From JAYRSJ01 sp041920215 (GTDB taxonomy: Bacteria > Pseudomonadota > Gammaproteobacteria > Burkholderiales > Burkholderiaceae_C), in contig JAYRSJ010000021.1 of NCBI GenBank assembly GCA_041920215.1, positions 1-64,000 on the forward strand: DNA of 64,000 bases, in the 5' to 3' direction. The stretch's first letter is position 1, and every line of letters begins with the position of its first letter. Under the pieces are notes generated by a model. It was not told the DNA's origin. It ran no database searches and worked only from the letters and a program-made list of their open reading frames with translations. Of the stretch, positions 52,328-60,483 are shown piece after piece. A program made the translations under genes and the position numbers.

Positions 52328-53197
52328 ATGAGCCTTACCCTGCCACGCAAGCGCGCCCTTCTGAAAACCCTGCTGGCTGCCGGCCTGCTGGCCTGCGGCA
52401 CGCTGGTCCAGGCGCAGCAGCTGCTGCGTGTTACGGCCATTCCGGATGAGTCGCCCACCGAGCTGGCGCGCAAGGCCGAGCCGCTGATCAAGTATCTGGA
52501 GGCCAGGCTGGGCCTGAAGGTCGTGTACACGCCGGTGACCGACTATGCCGCCGCGGTCGAGGCCCTGGTCAACAAGAAGGTCGAGCTGGCCTGGTTCGGC
52601 GGCTTCACCTTTGTGCAGGCCCATGTGCGCTCGGGCGGCAAGGTCATCCCGCTGGTGCAGCGCGAGGAGGACGAGCAGTTCCGCTCGGTCTTCATCAGCA
52701 GCGACCCGGCCATCAAGGGCCTGGCCGATCTGCGCGGCAAGGATGTCAGCTTCGGTTCGCAGAGCTCCACCTCGGGCCATCTGATGCCGCGCAGCTTTGT
52801 GCTGCAGGCCGGGCTGGACCCGGACAAGGACTTCCGCCGCGTCGCCTACAGCGGCGCGCATGACGCCACCATCGCCGCGGTGGCCTCGGGCAAGGTGCAG
52901 GCCGGCGCGCTGAACATCTCAGTGTGGGACAAGTTCGTCGCCGACAAGAAGGTCGACCTCGGCAAGGTGCAGGTCTTCTACACCACCCCGCCCTACTACG
53001 ACTACAACTGGACCGTGCATGCCGACATGCCGGCCGCGCTGCGCGAGAAGCTGAGCCAGGCCTTCTTGCAGCTGAGCCGTGACAGCGCCGAGGGCAAGCA
53101 GATCCTGGATCTGCAGCGGGCCAAGCGCTTCGTGCCCACCCGGGCCGAGAACTACAAGGGCATCGAGGCCGCCGCGCGCAGCGCCGGCCTGCTCTGA
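52328..53197 (+). CDS. Periplasmic binding protein of putative selenate/phosphonate-type ABC importer
   Basis: The 289-residue protein has a signal peptide cleaved after about residue 28 (TLVQAQ). The mature protein is of the PhnD/phosphate-phosphonate binding type: IPDESPTELARKAEPLIKYLE, VELAWFGGFTFVQA, FGSQSSTSGHLMPRSF and YYDYNWTVH. A clade of this family is annotated as putative selenate-binding because it occurs beside selD; this gene fits that context, being four genes from selD. The ligand has not been shown. GGAG precedes ATG 52328. Confidence 0.86.
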   Translation: MSLTLPRKRALLKTLLAAGLLACGTLVQAQQLLRVTAIPDESPTELARKAEPLIKYLEARLGLKVVYTPVTDYAAAVEALVNKKVELAWFGGFTFVQAHVRSGGKVIPLVQREEDEQFRSVFISSDPAIKGLADLRGKDVSFGSQSSTSGHLMPRSFVLQAGLDPDKDFRRVAYSGAHDATIAAVASGKVQAGALNISVWDKFVADKKVDLGKVQVFYTTPPYYDYNWTVHADMPAALREKLSQAFLQLSRDSAEGKQILDLQRAKRFVPTRAENYKGIEAAARSAGLL

Positions 53198-53203
53198 GCG
53201 ATT

Positions 53204-54037
53204 GTGCAGATCGAGCTGCAGGCGCTCAGCGTCCGCCATCCGGCGGCTCGGCCCGGCGCGCCGGCGGCGCTGCGCGGGCTGAGCCTGGCCGTCGCCGCTG
53301 GCGAGCAGCTGGCGGTGATCGGCCCCTCGGGTGCCGGCAAGACCAGCCTGCTGCAGGCCGCGGCCTGTGCGCTGCGGCCCAGCGCGGGCCGGCTGCTGAT
53401 CGGCGGCGAGGACCCCTGGCAGCTGCGGCGCAGCGCGCTGCAGCGGCTGCGCGGCCAGCTCTTCCTGGCCCCCCAGGTGCCGCCGCTGCCACCGCGCCAG
53501 CGGGTGGTCACCGCGGTGCTGGCCGGCGCGTTGCCGGCGATGAGCCTGCTGCAGAGCCTGCGCTCGCTGATCTACCCGAGCGACATCCCGGCCGCCTGGG
53601 AGGCGCTGGAGCGCTTCGATCTGGGCGACAAGCTGTTCGAGCGGGTGGACCGGCTGTCGGGTGGCGAGCGCCAGCGGGTGGGTCTGGCGCGCGCGCTGCT
53701 GGCACCGGCCCGGCTGTGGCTGGTGGACGAGCCCTTGTCGGCCCTGGACCCCAGCCGCGCCGCCCAGGCCCTGGCGGCGCTGAGCGGCATCGCCCGCGAG
53801 CGCGGCATCACGCTGATCGCCAGCCTGCACCAGGTCGAGATGGCGCTGGCCCAGTTCCCCCGCATCGTCGGGCTGCGCGAGGGGCAGCTGCAGTTCGATC
53901 TGCCGGCCGCCGAGGTCAGCCGCGGGCATCTGCAACGGCTCTATGCCCAGCACGAGCATGAGCTGCTGAATCCGCCCCGGGCCGACGCCGACCCTACGCC
54001 CGGCCCGGCCGGATCGGCGGTGCTGCAGTGCCGCTGA
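53204..54037 (+). CDS. ABC transporter ATP-binding subunit (PhnC type)
   Basis: The 277-residue ATPase has Walker A GPSGAGKTS, Q-loop region LFLAPQVPP, signature LSGGERQRVGL, Walker B LWLVDEPLSALDP and His switch ASLHQVE. The start is GTG 53204, six bases after the binding-protein stop, and its 3' end overlaps the first permease by ten bases. It energises import of the ligand bound by the upstream protein. Confidence 0.93.
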   Translation: MQIELQALSVRHPAARPGAPAALRGLSLAVAAGEQLAVIGPSGAGKTSLLQAAACALRPSAGRLLIGGEDPWQLRRSALQRLRGQLFLAPQVPPLPPRQRVVTAVLAGALPAMSLLQSLRSLIYPSDIPAAWEALERFDLGDKLFERVDRLSGGERQRVGLARALLAPARLWLVDEPLSALDPSRAAQALAALSGIARERGITLIASLHQVEMALAQFPRIVGLREGQLQFDLPAAEVSRGHLQRLYAQHEHELLNPPRADADPTPGPAGSAVLQCR

Positions 54038-54885
54038 GCCCGCCGCATCCAGCCGTGACGGCACCGCGCCGGGCACCGCTGCGCGATCCGGCCTGGTTGG
54101 CCCGCCTGAGCTGGGCCAGCCTGGCCCTGCTGCTGCTGTGGCCGCTGCTGCAGGCCACCGAGTTCCGGCCCTGGCTGCTGCTGGAGACGCGCAATCTGCA
54201 GGTGAGCGGCCAGTTCCTCGCCAGCTTCTGGCCGCCGGCGCACAGCGCCGAGTTCCTGGCGCTGATCGCGCGCGAGAGCTGGCGCACGGTGGCGATCGCG
54301 ACCGCCGGGCTGACACTGGCCCTGCTGCTGGCGGTGCCGCTGGCCCTGGCCGCCACCCGCGTGCTCTCGGTCTCGGCGCTGTCGGGCCGCATGGCGCGCG
54401 GCCCCTTCTGGTTGCGCCAGGGCCTGCGCTGGCTGCTGATCGTGCTGCGCAGCGTGCCCGAGCTGATCTGGGCCTTGATCTTTGTGCGGGTGGTCGGTCT
54501 GGGGCCTACGGCCGGCGTGCTGGCGATCGCCTTGAGCTATGGGGGCATGCTCGGCAAGGTCTATGCCGACATCCTGGAGAGCGGCGACAGCCAGGCCAGC
54601 GACAGCCTCTTGCGCAACGGCAGCACGCGCCTGCAGGCCTTTGCCTATGCGCTGCTGCCGGCCAATGCGGCCGAGCTGGCCAGCTACACCGTCTACCGCT
54701 GGGAATGCGCAATCCGCAGCTCGGTGGTGCTGGGCTTTGTGGGCGCCGGGGGGCTGGGCCAGCAGCTGGACAACTCGATGAAGATGTTCAACGGCGGCGA
54801 GGTGCTGAGCATGCTGGCCGTCTTCGTGGCGCTGGTGGCCCTGGCCGACCGGGTCAGCGCCGCGCTGCGCAAGGCCCTGGGATGA
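54028..54885 (+). CDS. ABC transporter permease 1 (PhnE type)
   Basis: The 285-residue permease starts at GTG 54028 inside the ATPase gene. It has about six transmembrane helices. The EAA-like coupling loop region SYGGMLGKVYADILESGD and the C-terminal YRWECAIRSSVVLGFVGAGGLGQQL are typical of phosphonate-type permeases. It overlaps the second permease by four bases. Two distinct permeases suggest a heterodimeric channel. Confidence 0.92.
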   Translation: MPLSPPHPAVTAPRRAPLRDPAWLARLSWASLALLLLWPLLQATEFRPWLLLETRNLQVSGQFLASFWPPAHSAEFLALIARESWRTVAIATAGLTLALLLAVPLALAATRVLSVSALSGRMARGPFWLRQGLRWLLIVLRSVPELIWALIFVRVVGLGPTAGVLAIALSYGGMLGKVYADILESGDSQASDSLLRNGSTRLQAFAYALLPANAAELASYTVYRWECAIRSSVVLGFVGAGGLGQQLDNSMKMFNGGEVLSMLAVFVALVALADRVSAALRKALG

Positions 54886-55754
54886 GTCGGCCCATGCACA
54901 AGCGCCGCGCTGCCAACAGCCCCTACCGCCTGCCGCCGCCGCTGTTCAGCGCGCGCTGCAAGGCCTGCTGGGCCGGCGCCGCCGCGCTGGTTCTGGTGCT
55001 GGCCAGCTTCTGGAGCCTGGACCTGCAATGGGCGCAGTTCCTGTCGCTGTCGGCGCTGGCCAGCATGGGCCGCTTCGTCGGCGAGTTCTTCCCGCCCGAG
55101 ACCTCGCCCGCCTTCCTGCACAAGCTGGCGTTGGCCGCCTGGGAGACCCTGGCCATGTCCCTGCTCGGCACGCTGCTGGCGACCCTGGCGGCGCTGATGC
55201 TGGCCCTACCCGCGGCCCGCATGGCGGGTGACGATCAGGAGGGCGGCACGCTGGGCTGGACCCGCAGGCTGCGGCCCGGCCGGGCGCTGATGCGCTGGAC
55301 GCTCAACGCGCTGCGTTCGGTTCCCGAGCTGGTCTGGGCCGCGCTGCTGCTGATCGCTGCCGGGCTGGGCCCTTTCGCCGGTACCCTGGCGCTGGCCCTC
55401 CACACCAGCGGGGTGCTGGGCCGGCTGTTTGCCGAGGCGCTGGAGAATGCCCCGCCCGGCCCCATGCTGGCCCTGCGCAGCCAGGGGGCGGGGCGGCTGC
55501 GCGTTTTCATCTATGCCGGCCTGCCGCAGATCCTGCCCCAGCTGCTCAGCTACAGCCTGTACCGCTGGGAGAACAATATCCGCGCCGCCGCGGTGCTGGG
55601 GGTGGTGGGGGCCGGCGGCCTGGGCCAGCTGCTGGCCTTCCACATGGGCCTGTTCCATATGGGCAAGACCGCCAGCATCCTGGCCGCGATGCTGCTGATG
55701 GTGGCCCTGGTCGATGCCAGCAGCTATGCGGCCCGGCGCCTGCTGGCGCGCTAG
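54882..55754 (+). CDS. ABC transporter permease 2 (PhnE type)
   Basis: The 290-residue permease starts at ATG 54882 in ATGA overlap with permease 1. It has the same fold: RSVPELVWAALLLIAAGLGPFAG, HTSGVLGRLFAEALENAP (coupling loop) and YRWENNIRAAAVLGVVGAGGLGQLL. The similarity of the two permeases points to an old duplication. It closes the four-gene importer operon. Confidence 0.92.
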   Translation: MSRPMHKRRAANSPYRLPPPLFSARCKACWAGAAALVLVLASFWSLDLQWAQFLSLSALASMGRFVGEFFPPETSPAFLHKLALAAWETLAMSLLGTLLATLAALMLALPAARMAGDDQEGGTLGWTRRLRPGRALMRWTLNALRSVPELVWAALLLIAAGLGPFAGTLALALHTSGVLGRLFAEALENAPPGPMLALRSQGAGRLRVFIYAGLPQILPQLLSYSLYRWENNIRAAAVLGVVGAGGLGQLLAFHMGLFHMGKTASILAAMLLMVALVDASSYAARRLLAR

Positions 55755-55901
55755 CGGCCCGCGGCCTCGCCAAAGCTGTGGAGGCTTTGATGAATACGGC
55801 TACGCAGGGCTGAGGACGCGGCCGACGCAGTGGCGCCGCGCTGCGCCTAGCTTTGCAGGGAGCAGCCAGGAACTGCTCATCCGCAACGCAAGGAGTTCAC
55901 C

Positions 55902-56414
55902 ATGGAACTGTTCTTCACCTCCCCCCGTCTCGCACGCGGTCTGAATCAAGGTCTGAGCCAGGGGCTGACGCTGCTGGCCCTGGCCCTGGGCTGCTCGGCC
56001 ACCCTGGCCCAGCAGGCCGAGGATCAGCTCGACCGCGTCAGCGTGCAGGGCAGCTCGCTGCTGCACCAGGCGCGCACCGATGTGCGCAAGGCCTGCCCGA
56101 ACATCGACGCCTCGCTGGGCGAAAGGATGGCCGCGCATATCGGCCGCATCGGCCAGGAGGGCGAGATGCTGGTGGTCTTCCAAGTTCAGGGCGACCAGGT
56201 CAGCCAGGTCCAGTCGCGCGGCGGGCCCTCCGAGTACCGCCGGCCACTGCGCCGCGCGATGCATGGCCTGAGCTGCAGCAGCGACCCGCAGGCCAGCCAG
56301 AAGTACGCCTTCATCGTGGCCTTCAAGCTCGATGACGGCAGCGGCAGCGGCACGCAGAGCGCCGCGCTGCAGCCGCTCAGCGCCGAGCGGCTGGCCCTGC
56401 TGAACCTGCGCTGA
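55902..56414 (+). CDS. Hypothetical secreted protein
   Basis: The 170-residue protein has a signal peptide (about 1-37, ending TLAQQ) and is preceded by AAGGAG before ATG 55902. The mature part has two Cys (KACPNIDASL and LSCSSDPQ) and a beta-sheet-like segment EMLVVFQVQGDQVSQVQS, which resembles TonB-C-like small envelope domains. No family is certain. It lies between the selenium importer and the copper genes and belongs to neither by any clear evidence. Confidence 0.68.
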   Translation: MELFFTSPRLARGLNQGLSQGLTLLALALGCSATLAQQAEDQLDRVSVQGSSLLHQARTDVRKACPNIDASLGERMAAHIGRIGQEGEMLVVFQVQGDQVSQVQSRGGPSEYRRPLRRAMHGLSCSSDPQASQKYAFIVAFKLDDGSGSGTQSAALQPLSAERLALLNLR

Positions 56415-56456
56415 GCGAGCGCCGAACGGTACCGGCGCAGCCCCAGGGCCGGCGGC

Positions 56457-56876
56457 TCAGTCCGCCAGCTCGTCCAGGATGGGGCAATCGGGCCGTTCGT
56501 CGCCCTGGCAGCAGCTGACCAGCTGCGCCAGCACGCGCTGCATCGCCTGCAGCTGTTCGATGCGGGCCTGCAGCGCGTCCATATGACCGCGGGCAATGCG
56601 CTTGACATCGCCGCTCTTGCGGCCCCGGTCGCGCCAGAGGTCCAGCAGCTGCGCGATCTCGCCCATCGCAAAGCCCAGGTCGCGGGCCCGCCGGATGAAG
56701 CGCAGGCTGTGCACCTCGCGCTCGCCGTACTGGCGGTAGCCCGATTCGGTGCGCCCTACCTCGCCCAGCAGTCCCAGGGCCTCGTAGTGGCGCACCATCT
56801 TGGCCGACACGCCCGAGCGTGCCGCCGCTTCGCCGATATTGAGCCGGCCGACCGGCTGCGCCGCCTGCTGCCTCAT
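56457..56876 (-). CDS. cueR: Copper-responsive MerR-family regulator CueR
   Basis: The 139-residue regulator has an N-terminal winged HTH (LNIGEAAARSGVSAKMVRHYEALGLL, then GYRQYGEREVHSLRFIRRARDLGF) and a long dimerisation helix. The C-terminal metal loop CCQGDERPDCPIL matches the two-Cys Cu(I)/Ag(I) site of CueR. It is translationally coupled to copA (ATGA). It should activate the two 19-base-spacer promoters at 59328-59358 and 59396-59426. Confidence 0.93.
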   Translation of the reverse strand: MRQQAAQPVGRLNIGEAAARSGVSAKMVRHYEALGLLGEVGRTESGYRQYGEREVHSLRFIRRARDLGFAMGEIAQLLDLWRDRGRKSGDVKRIARGHMDALQARIEQLQAMQRVLAQLVSCCQGDERPDCPILDELAD

Positions 56877-59320
56877 TTCGGCACCCCCTTCCAGCGCCGC
56901 AGCAGCAGCGCATTGCTGACCACGCTGACGCTGGAGAAGGCCATGGCCGCGCCGGCGATCACCGGATTGAGCAGGCCGAAGGCCGCCAGCGGCAGGCCCA
57001 CCAGGTTGTAGACAAAGGCCCAGAACAGGTTCTGGCGGATCTTGGCGTAGCTGCGGCGCGAGATGTCGATCGCCGCAGCGACCAGGGCCGGGTCGCCGCG
57101 CATCAGCGTGATGCCGGCCGCATGCATGGCCACATCGGTGCCGGTGGACATCGCGATGCCCACATCGGCCGCCGCCAGCGCCGGCGCATCGTTGATGCCA
57201 TCGCCCACCATGGCCACCCGCAGCCGGCCGCCCTGCTTCAGCGCCTCGACGATCTCCGACTTCTGGCCCGGCAGCACCTCGGCCCGCACCTCGGTGATGC
57301 CAAGCCGCGCAGCCACCGCGTTGGCGGCCCCGCTGTTGTCGCCGCTGAGCAGCACGGTGCGCAGCCCCAGCGCCTGCAGGCCGGCGATGGCCGCCGCCGC
57401 CGTGGGCTTGAGCTCGTCACCGAAGGCCAGCAGACCCAGCAGCCGCGGGCCGTCCGCGCGCAGCTCGGCCAGCCAGGAGACGGTGCGACCCTCGGCCTGC
57501 AGCGCCGCGGCGCTGGCCTGCAGCGCACCGGGATCGACGCCCAGCTCGGCCATCCAGCGGCTGCTGCCCAGGCGCAGATCAGCCGGGCTGTCGCCGGGCT
57601 CCTGCAGCGTGCCGGCCAGGCCCTTGCCGGCCACCGCGCGCAGCCCGCTGACCGGCGGCGCCACCAGGCCAGCCTCGGCCGCCGCCTTCATCACGGCCTT
57701 GGCCAGCGGATGCTCGCTGCCGGCCTGCAGGCCGGCGGCCATGCGCAGCAGCGCGTCGCGCGCCAGGCCGGCGGCGGGCTCGGCCGCCACCAGCTGGGGC
57801 TGGCCCACCGTCAGCGTGCCGGTCTTGTCAAAGGCCACCACCGCCAGGCGGTGGGCCTGCTCCAGCGCCTCGGCGTCCTTGATCAGGATGCCGTGGCGGG
57901 CCGCCACGCCGGTGCCGGCCATGATGGCAGTGGGCGTGGCCAGGCCCAGCGCGCAGGGGCAGGCGATCACCAGCACCGCCACCGCATTCAGCCAGCCCTG
58001 CTGCCAGGCATCATCGGCCGTGCCCAGCCAGCCCCAGCCCAGCAGCGTCAGCAGGGCCAGCAGCAGCACCACCGGCACGAAGACCGCGGCCACCTGATCG
58101 ACCAGGCGCTGGATCGGCGCCTTCTGCGCCTGCGCCGACTCGACCATGCGCACGATGCGCGACAGCACCGATTCGGCCCCCACCGCAGCGGTGCGCAGCT
58201 GCAGCAGCCCCTCGCCATTGACCGCGCCGCCGGTGACGCTGTCGCCCGGGTGCTTGGGCACCGGCAGGCTCTCGCCGGTGATCAGCGACTCATCCACATG
58301 GCTGTCGCCGGACAGCACCAGTCCGTCCACCGGCACCCGCTCGCCGGGGCGCAGCATCACGATATCGCCGACCCTGACCTCGGCAATCGCCAGCTCGCGC
58401 TCGACCCCATCTCGCAACACCCTGGCGGTCTCGGGCCGCAGGGCTTGCAGCGCCCGGATCGCGCTGCTGGTCTGGCGCTTGGCGCGGGCCTCCAGCCATT
58501 TGCCCAGCAGCACCAGCGTGATGACAGCGGCCGAGGCCTCGAAGTACAGATGGGGCATGGCCGCGGCGCCGGGACGCAGCCATTGATACAGGCTCAGGCC
58601 ATAGGCCGCCGAGGTGCCCAGCGCCACCAGCAGATCCATATTGCCGCTGCCGGCGCGCAGCGCCTTGTAGCCGGCGCGGTAGAAGCGCGCGCCCAGCCAC
58701 AGCTGCACCGGCGTGGCCAGCGCGAACTGCAGCCAGGCCGGCAGCATCCAGTGCCCACCCCACAGCAAAGCCACCATGGGCAGCACCAGTGGCAGGGTCA
58801 GCGCGCTGGCCAGCACGATGGGCCAGACCGGCGCGGCCGGCGGCTCTTCGTCGCCGCGCGCGCCGCCGCCGTCCTGCGGCAGCGGCCGGGCCTCGTAGCC
58901 GGCCTTGCGCACCGCGGCGACCAAGGCCTCGTCGGCCAGTCCCAGCACGCTGAGCTGGGCGGTCTCGGTGGCCAGATTGACGCTGGCGCTGAGCACACCC
59001 GGCAGCTTCTGCAGCGCCCGCTCGACCCGCCCCACACAGGAGGCGCAAGTCATGCCGGCAATGCCCAGGCTGACGCTGCGCGGCAGCACCTGGTAGCCGG
59101 CTGCCGCGATCGCGTCGCGCAAGGCCGCGGCCGTGACGCTGGCATCGGCCTCGATCTGGGCGGTTTCGGTGGCCAGATTGACCGTGGCCGAGACCAGGCC
59201 TGGCAGCTTGGCCAGCGCCTTCTCGACCCGGCCCACGCAGGAGGCGCAGCTCATGCCCTGGATGGGCAGGCGCCACTGCAGAGTCTTGCCGGCGGGAGTG
59301 GGGGGGAGAGTGGATGTCAT
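56873..59320 (-). CDS. copA: Cu(I)-exporting P1B-type ATPase CopA
   Basis: The 815-residue ATPase has two N-terminal HMA metal-binding domains (GMSCASC and GMTCASC, about 20-85 and 90-155) and about eight transmembrane helices. The membrane copper motif is CPC (VIACPCALGLATP). The phosphorylation site is DKTGT, with SEHPLA and GDGINDAPAL following. It pumps Cu(I) to the periplasm. ATG 59320 starts MTSTLPP; the predicted transcription start of its CueR promoter falls on that ATG, giving a leaderless message. It overlaps cueR. Confidence 0.96.
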   Translation of the reverse strand: MTSTLPPTPAGKTLQWRLPIQGMSCASCVGRVEKALAKLPGLVSATVNLATETAQIEADASVTAAALRDAIAAAGYQVLPRSVSLGIAGMTCASCVGRVERALQKLPGVLSASVNLATETAQLSVLGLADEALVAAVRKAGYEARPLPQDGGGARGDEEPPAAPVWPIVLASALTLPLVLPMVALLWGGHWMLPAWLQFALATPVQLWLGARFYRAGYKALRAGSGNMDLLVALGTSAAYGLSLYQWLRPGAAAMPHLYFEASAAVITLVLLGKWLEARAKRQTSSAIRALQALRPETARVLRDGVERELAIAEVRVGDIVMLRPGERVPVDGLVLSGDSHVDESLITGESLPVPKHPGDSVTGGAVNGEGLLQLRTAAVGAESVLSRIVRMVESAQAQKAPIQRLVDQVAAVFVPVVLLLALLTLLGWGWLGTADDAWQQGWLNAVAVLVIACPCALGLATPTAIMAGTGVAARHGILIKDAEALEQAHRLAVVAFDKTGTLTVGQPQLVAAEPAAGLARDALLRMAAGLQAGSEHPLAKAVMKAAAEAGLVAPPVSGLRAVAGKGLAGTLQEPGDSPADLRLGSSRWMAELGVDPGALQASAAALQAEGRTVSWLAELRADGPRLLGLLAFGDELKPTAAAAIAGLQALGLRTVLLSGDNSGAANAVAARLGITEVRAEVLPGQKSEIVEALKQGGRLRVAMVGDGINDAPALAAADVGIAMSTGTDVAMHAAGITLMRGDPALVAAAIDISRRSYAKIRQNLFWAFVYNLVGLPLAAFGLLNPVIAGAAMAFSSVSVVSNALLLRRWKGVPK

Positions 59321-59327
59321 GGGAGGC

Positions 59328-59358
59328 AGTGTCAAGCCTGCCATGATGGTAAGGTCAA
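59328..59358 (-). promoter_or_regulatory. CueR-type promoter/operator for copA
   Basis: On the minus strand TTGACC and GACACT are separated by exactly 19 bases (the MerR-family distorted spacer), with a CCTTACC-GGCAGG dyad between them. GACACT ends 7 bases before the copA ATG. Confidence 0.75.
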
Positions 59359-59395
59359 GCCCCTGTCGCAAGCGCGGCTTTCATCAAGGCGGCGC

Positions 59396-59426
59396 TTGAC
59401 CTTGCCCTGGTGGCAAGCCTGAGACT
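59396..59426 (+). promoter_or_regulatory. CueR-type promoter/operator for copZ
   Basis: TTGACC (59396-59401) and GAGACT (59421-59426) are 19 bases apart. The spacer contains the perfect dyad CTTGCC/GGCAAG, very like the E. coli copA site in layout. copZ follows with a leader of about 30 bases and a Shine-Dalgarno AAGGA. Confidence 0.8.
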
Positions 59427-59462
59427 GCAGGCCTCTTCATTTCCTCCGCAAGGACCAAGACC

Positions 59463-59660
59463 ATGATCGAATGGACCATTCCCACGATGAGCTGCGGCCA
59501 CTGCGTGGGTGCGATCACCCAGACCGTGCAGGCGCTGGACCCGCAGGCCCGGCTGCAGTTCGACCTGCCCCAGCACAAGGTCACGATAGACAGCCAGGCC
59601 GATGCCAAGGTCCTGGCCGAGGCCCTGGCCGAAGCGGGCTATGCGCCTGACAAGGGTTGA
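59463..59660 (+). CDS. copZ: Copper chaperone CopZ (HMA domain)
   Basis: The 65-residue protein is a single ferredoxin-like HMA domain with the metal motif MSCGHC. It would carry Cu(I) in the cytoplasm to CopA. It is transcribed from its own CueR-type promoter divergently from copA, and converges with the RND operon across 8 bases. Confidence 0.93.
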   Translation: MIEWTIPTMSCGHCVGAITQTVQALDPQARLQFDLPQHKVTIDSQADAKVLAEALAEAGYAPDKG

Positions 59661-59668
59661 AGCAAGCC

Positions 59669-60058
59669 TCAGCCGCGCAGCAGCTTCAGGCTGATGCGCG
59701 CCGGCACCTTGCCCTTGTTGCTCCACATCCAGCAGTAGTCCTGCGCGACCTCGGCCTCCAGCCTGCCGCTGGCGCCCGGGCTCTGGGTCAGCTTGGCCGG
59801 GTAGACCACCGCCTTGCCGAGGTGGTAGTGGATATTGAAGTCCACGGCGGCCGAGGCCTCGAACTGCCAGCCCACCTGGGCGGCCTTGGGCAGCTTGCCG
59901 CAGACCTCCAGGAACTTGCCCGGCGCCAGCTCGGCGCTGTGCTCGAAGCTGCCGTCGGCGCGCCAGTCGGGCTCGACGATCTCGGCCGCGGCCGGGCCGG
60001 CCAGGACCAGCACGGTCAGCGTCGCCAGCAGGCCGCCGGACAGGGTCTTCAGCGTCAT
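59669..60058 (-). CDS. Small secreted protein of the RND efflux operon
   Basis: From ATG 60058 (AAGGTG six bases before) the protein has 129 residues; ATG 60073, overlapping the upstream stop, adds five. A signal peptide ends at GPAAAE. The mature part is beta-rich, with FLEVCGKLP, DFNIHYHLG and EVAQDYCWMWSNKG; the two Cys, His pair and Trp-Met-Trp could bind copper. No named family is recognised. It is the last gene of the cusB-cusA operon. Confidence 0.72.
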   Translation of the reverse strand: MTLKTLSGGLLATLTVLVLAGPAAAEIVEPDWRADGSFEHSAELAPGKFLEVCGKLPKAAQVGWQFEASAAVDFNIHYHLGKAVVYPAKLTQSPGASGRLEAEVAQDYCWMWSNKGKVPARISLKLLRG

Positions 60059-60069
60059 GGTGCTCACCT

Positions 60070-60456
60070 TCATTTGATCGCCAGGCGCACCTGCTCGGCC
60101 GGCTGACCGGCCAGGCTGAAGCGCACGATCAGCTTGGCCCCGGCGCCGGCCGTGCCGGCCGCGACCAGCTTGTTGGGCGCCTGCGCCTGCAGCGCCAGCG
60201 TGCTCTTGGTCTTGCCCTGCAGCAGGGTCAGCTCGCCGCTGGCCTGGGCGGTGCTCAGCGGCTTGTCATCATGGTCGGTCAGAAAGACCTGCAGCTGGCC
60301 GTCCTTGGCCAGCAGCTCCACCCGGTGGCCCGACTTGGCCTCGGCGCGCACGCCGCCATGCTGCGGCTGCAGCTCGCCATGGGCCAGCACCCCGCCCACG
60401 CCCGTCACCAGCGCCAGGCACAGCAGCGCGTGCCGGCTCTTTGTCTTGATCCTCAT
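60070..60456 (-). CDS. Small secreted His-containing protein of the RND efflux operon
   Basis: The 128-residue protein has a signal peptide ending near VLAHG. The mature N-terminus GELQPQHGGVRAEAKSGHR resembles small periplasmic proteins commonly found behind heavy-metal RND pumps. The rest is a beta-sandwich-like domain without Cys. A metal-chaperone role is likely from position, not shown by sequence. Confidence 0.75.
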   Translation of the reverse strand: MRIKTKSRHALLCLALVTGVGGVLAHGELQPQHGGVRAEAKSGHRVELLAKDGQLQVFLTDHDDKPLSTAQASGELTLLQGKTKSTLALQAQAPNKLVAAGTAGAGAKLIVRFSLAGQPAEQVRLAIK

Positions 60457-60483
60457 CGCTTCTTGCTCCTTCTCCGTTGAACT

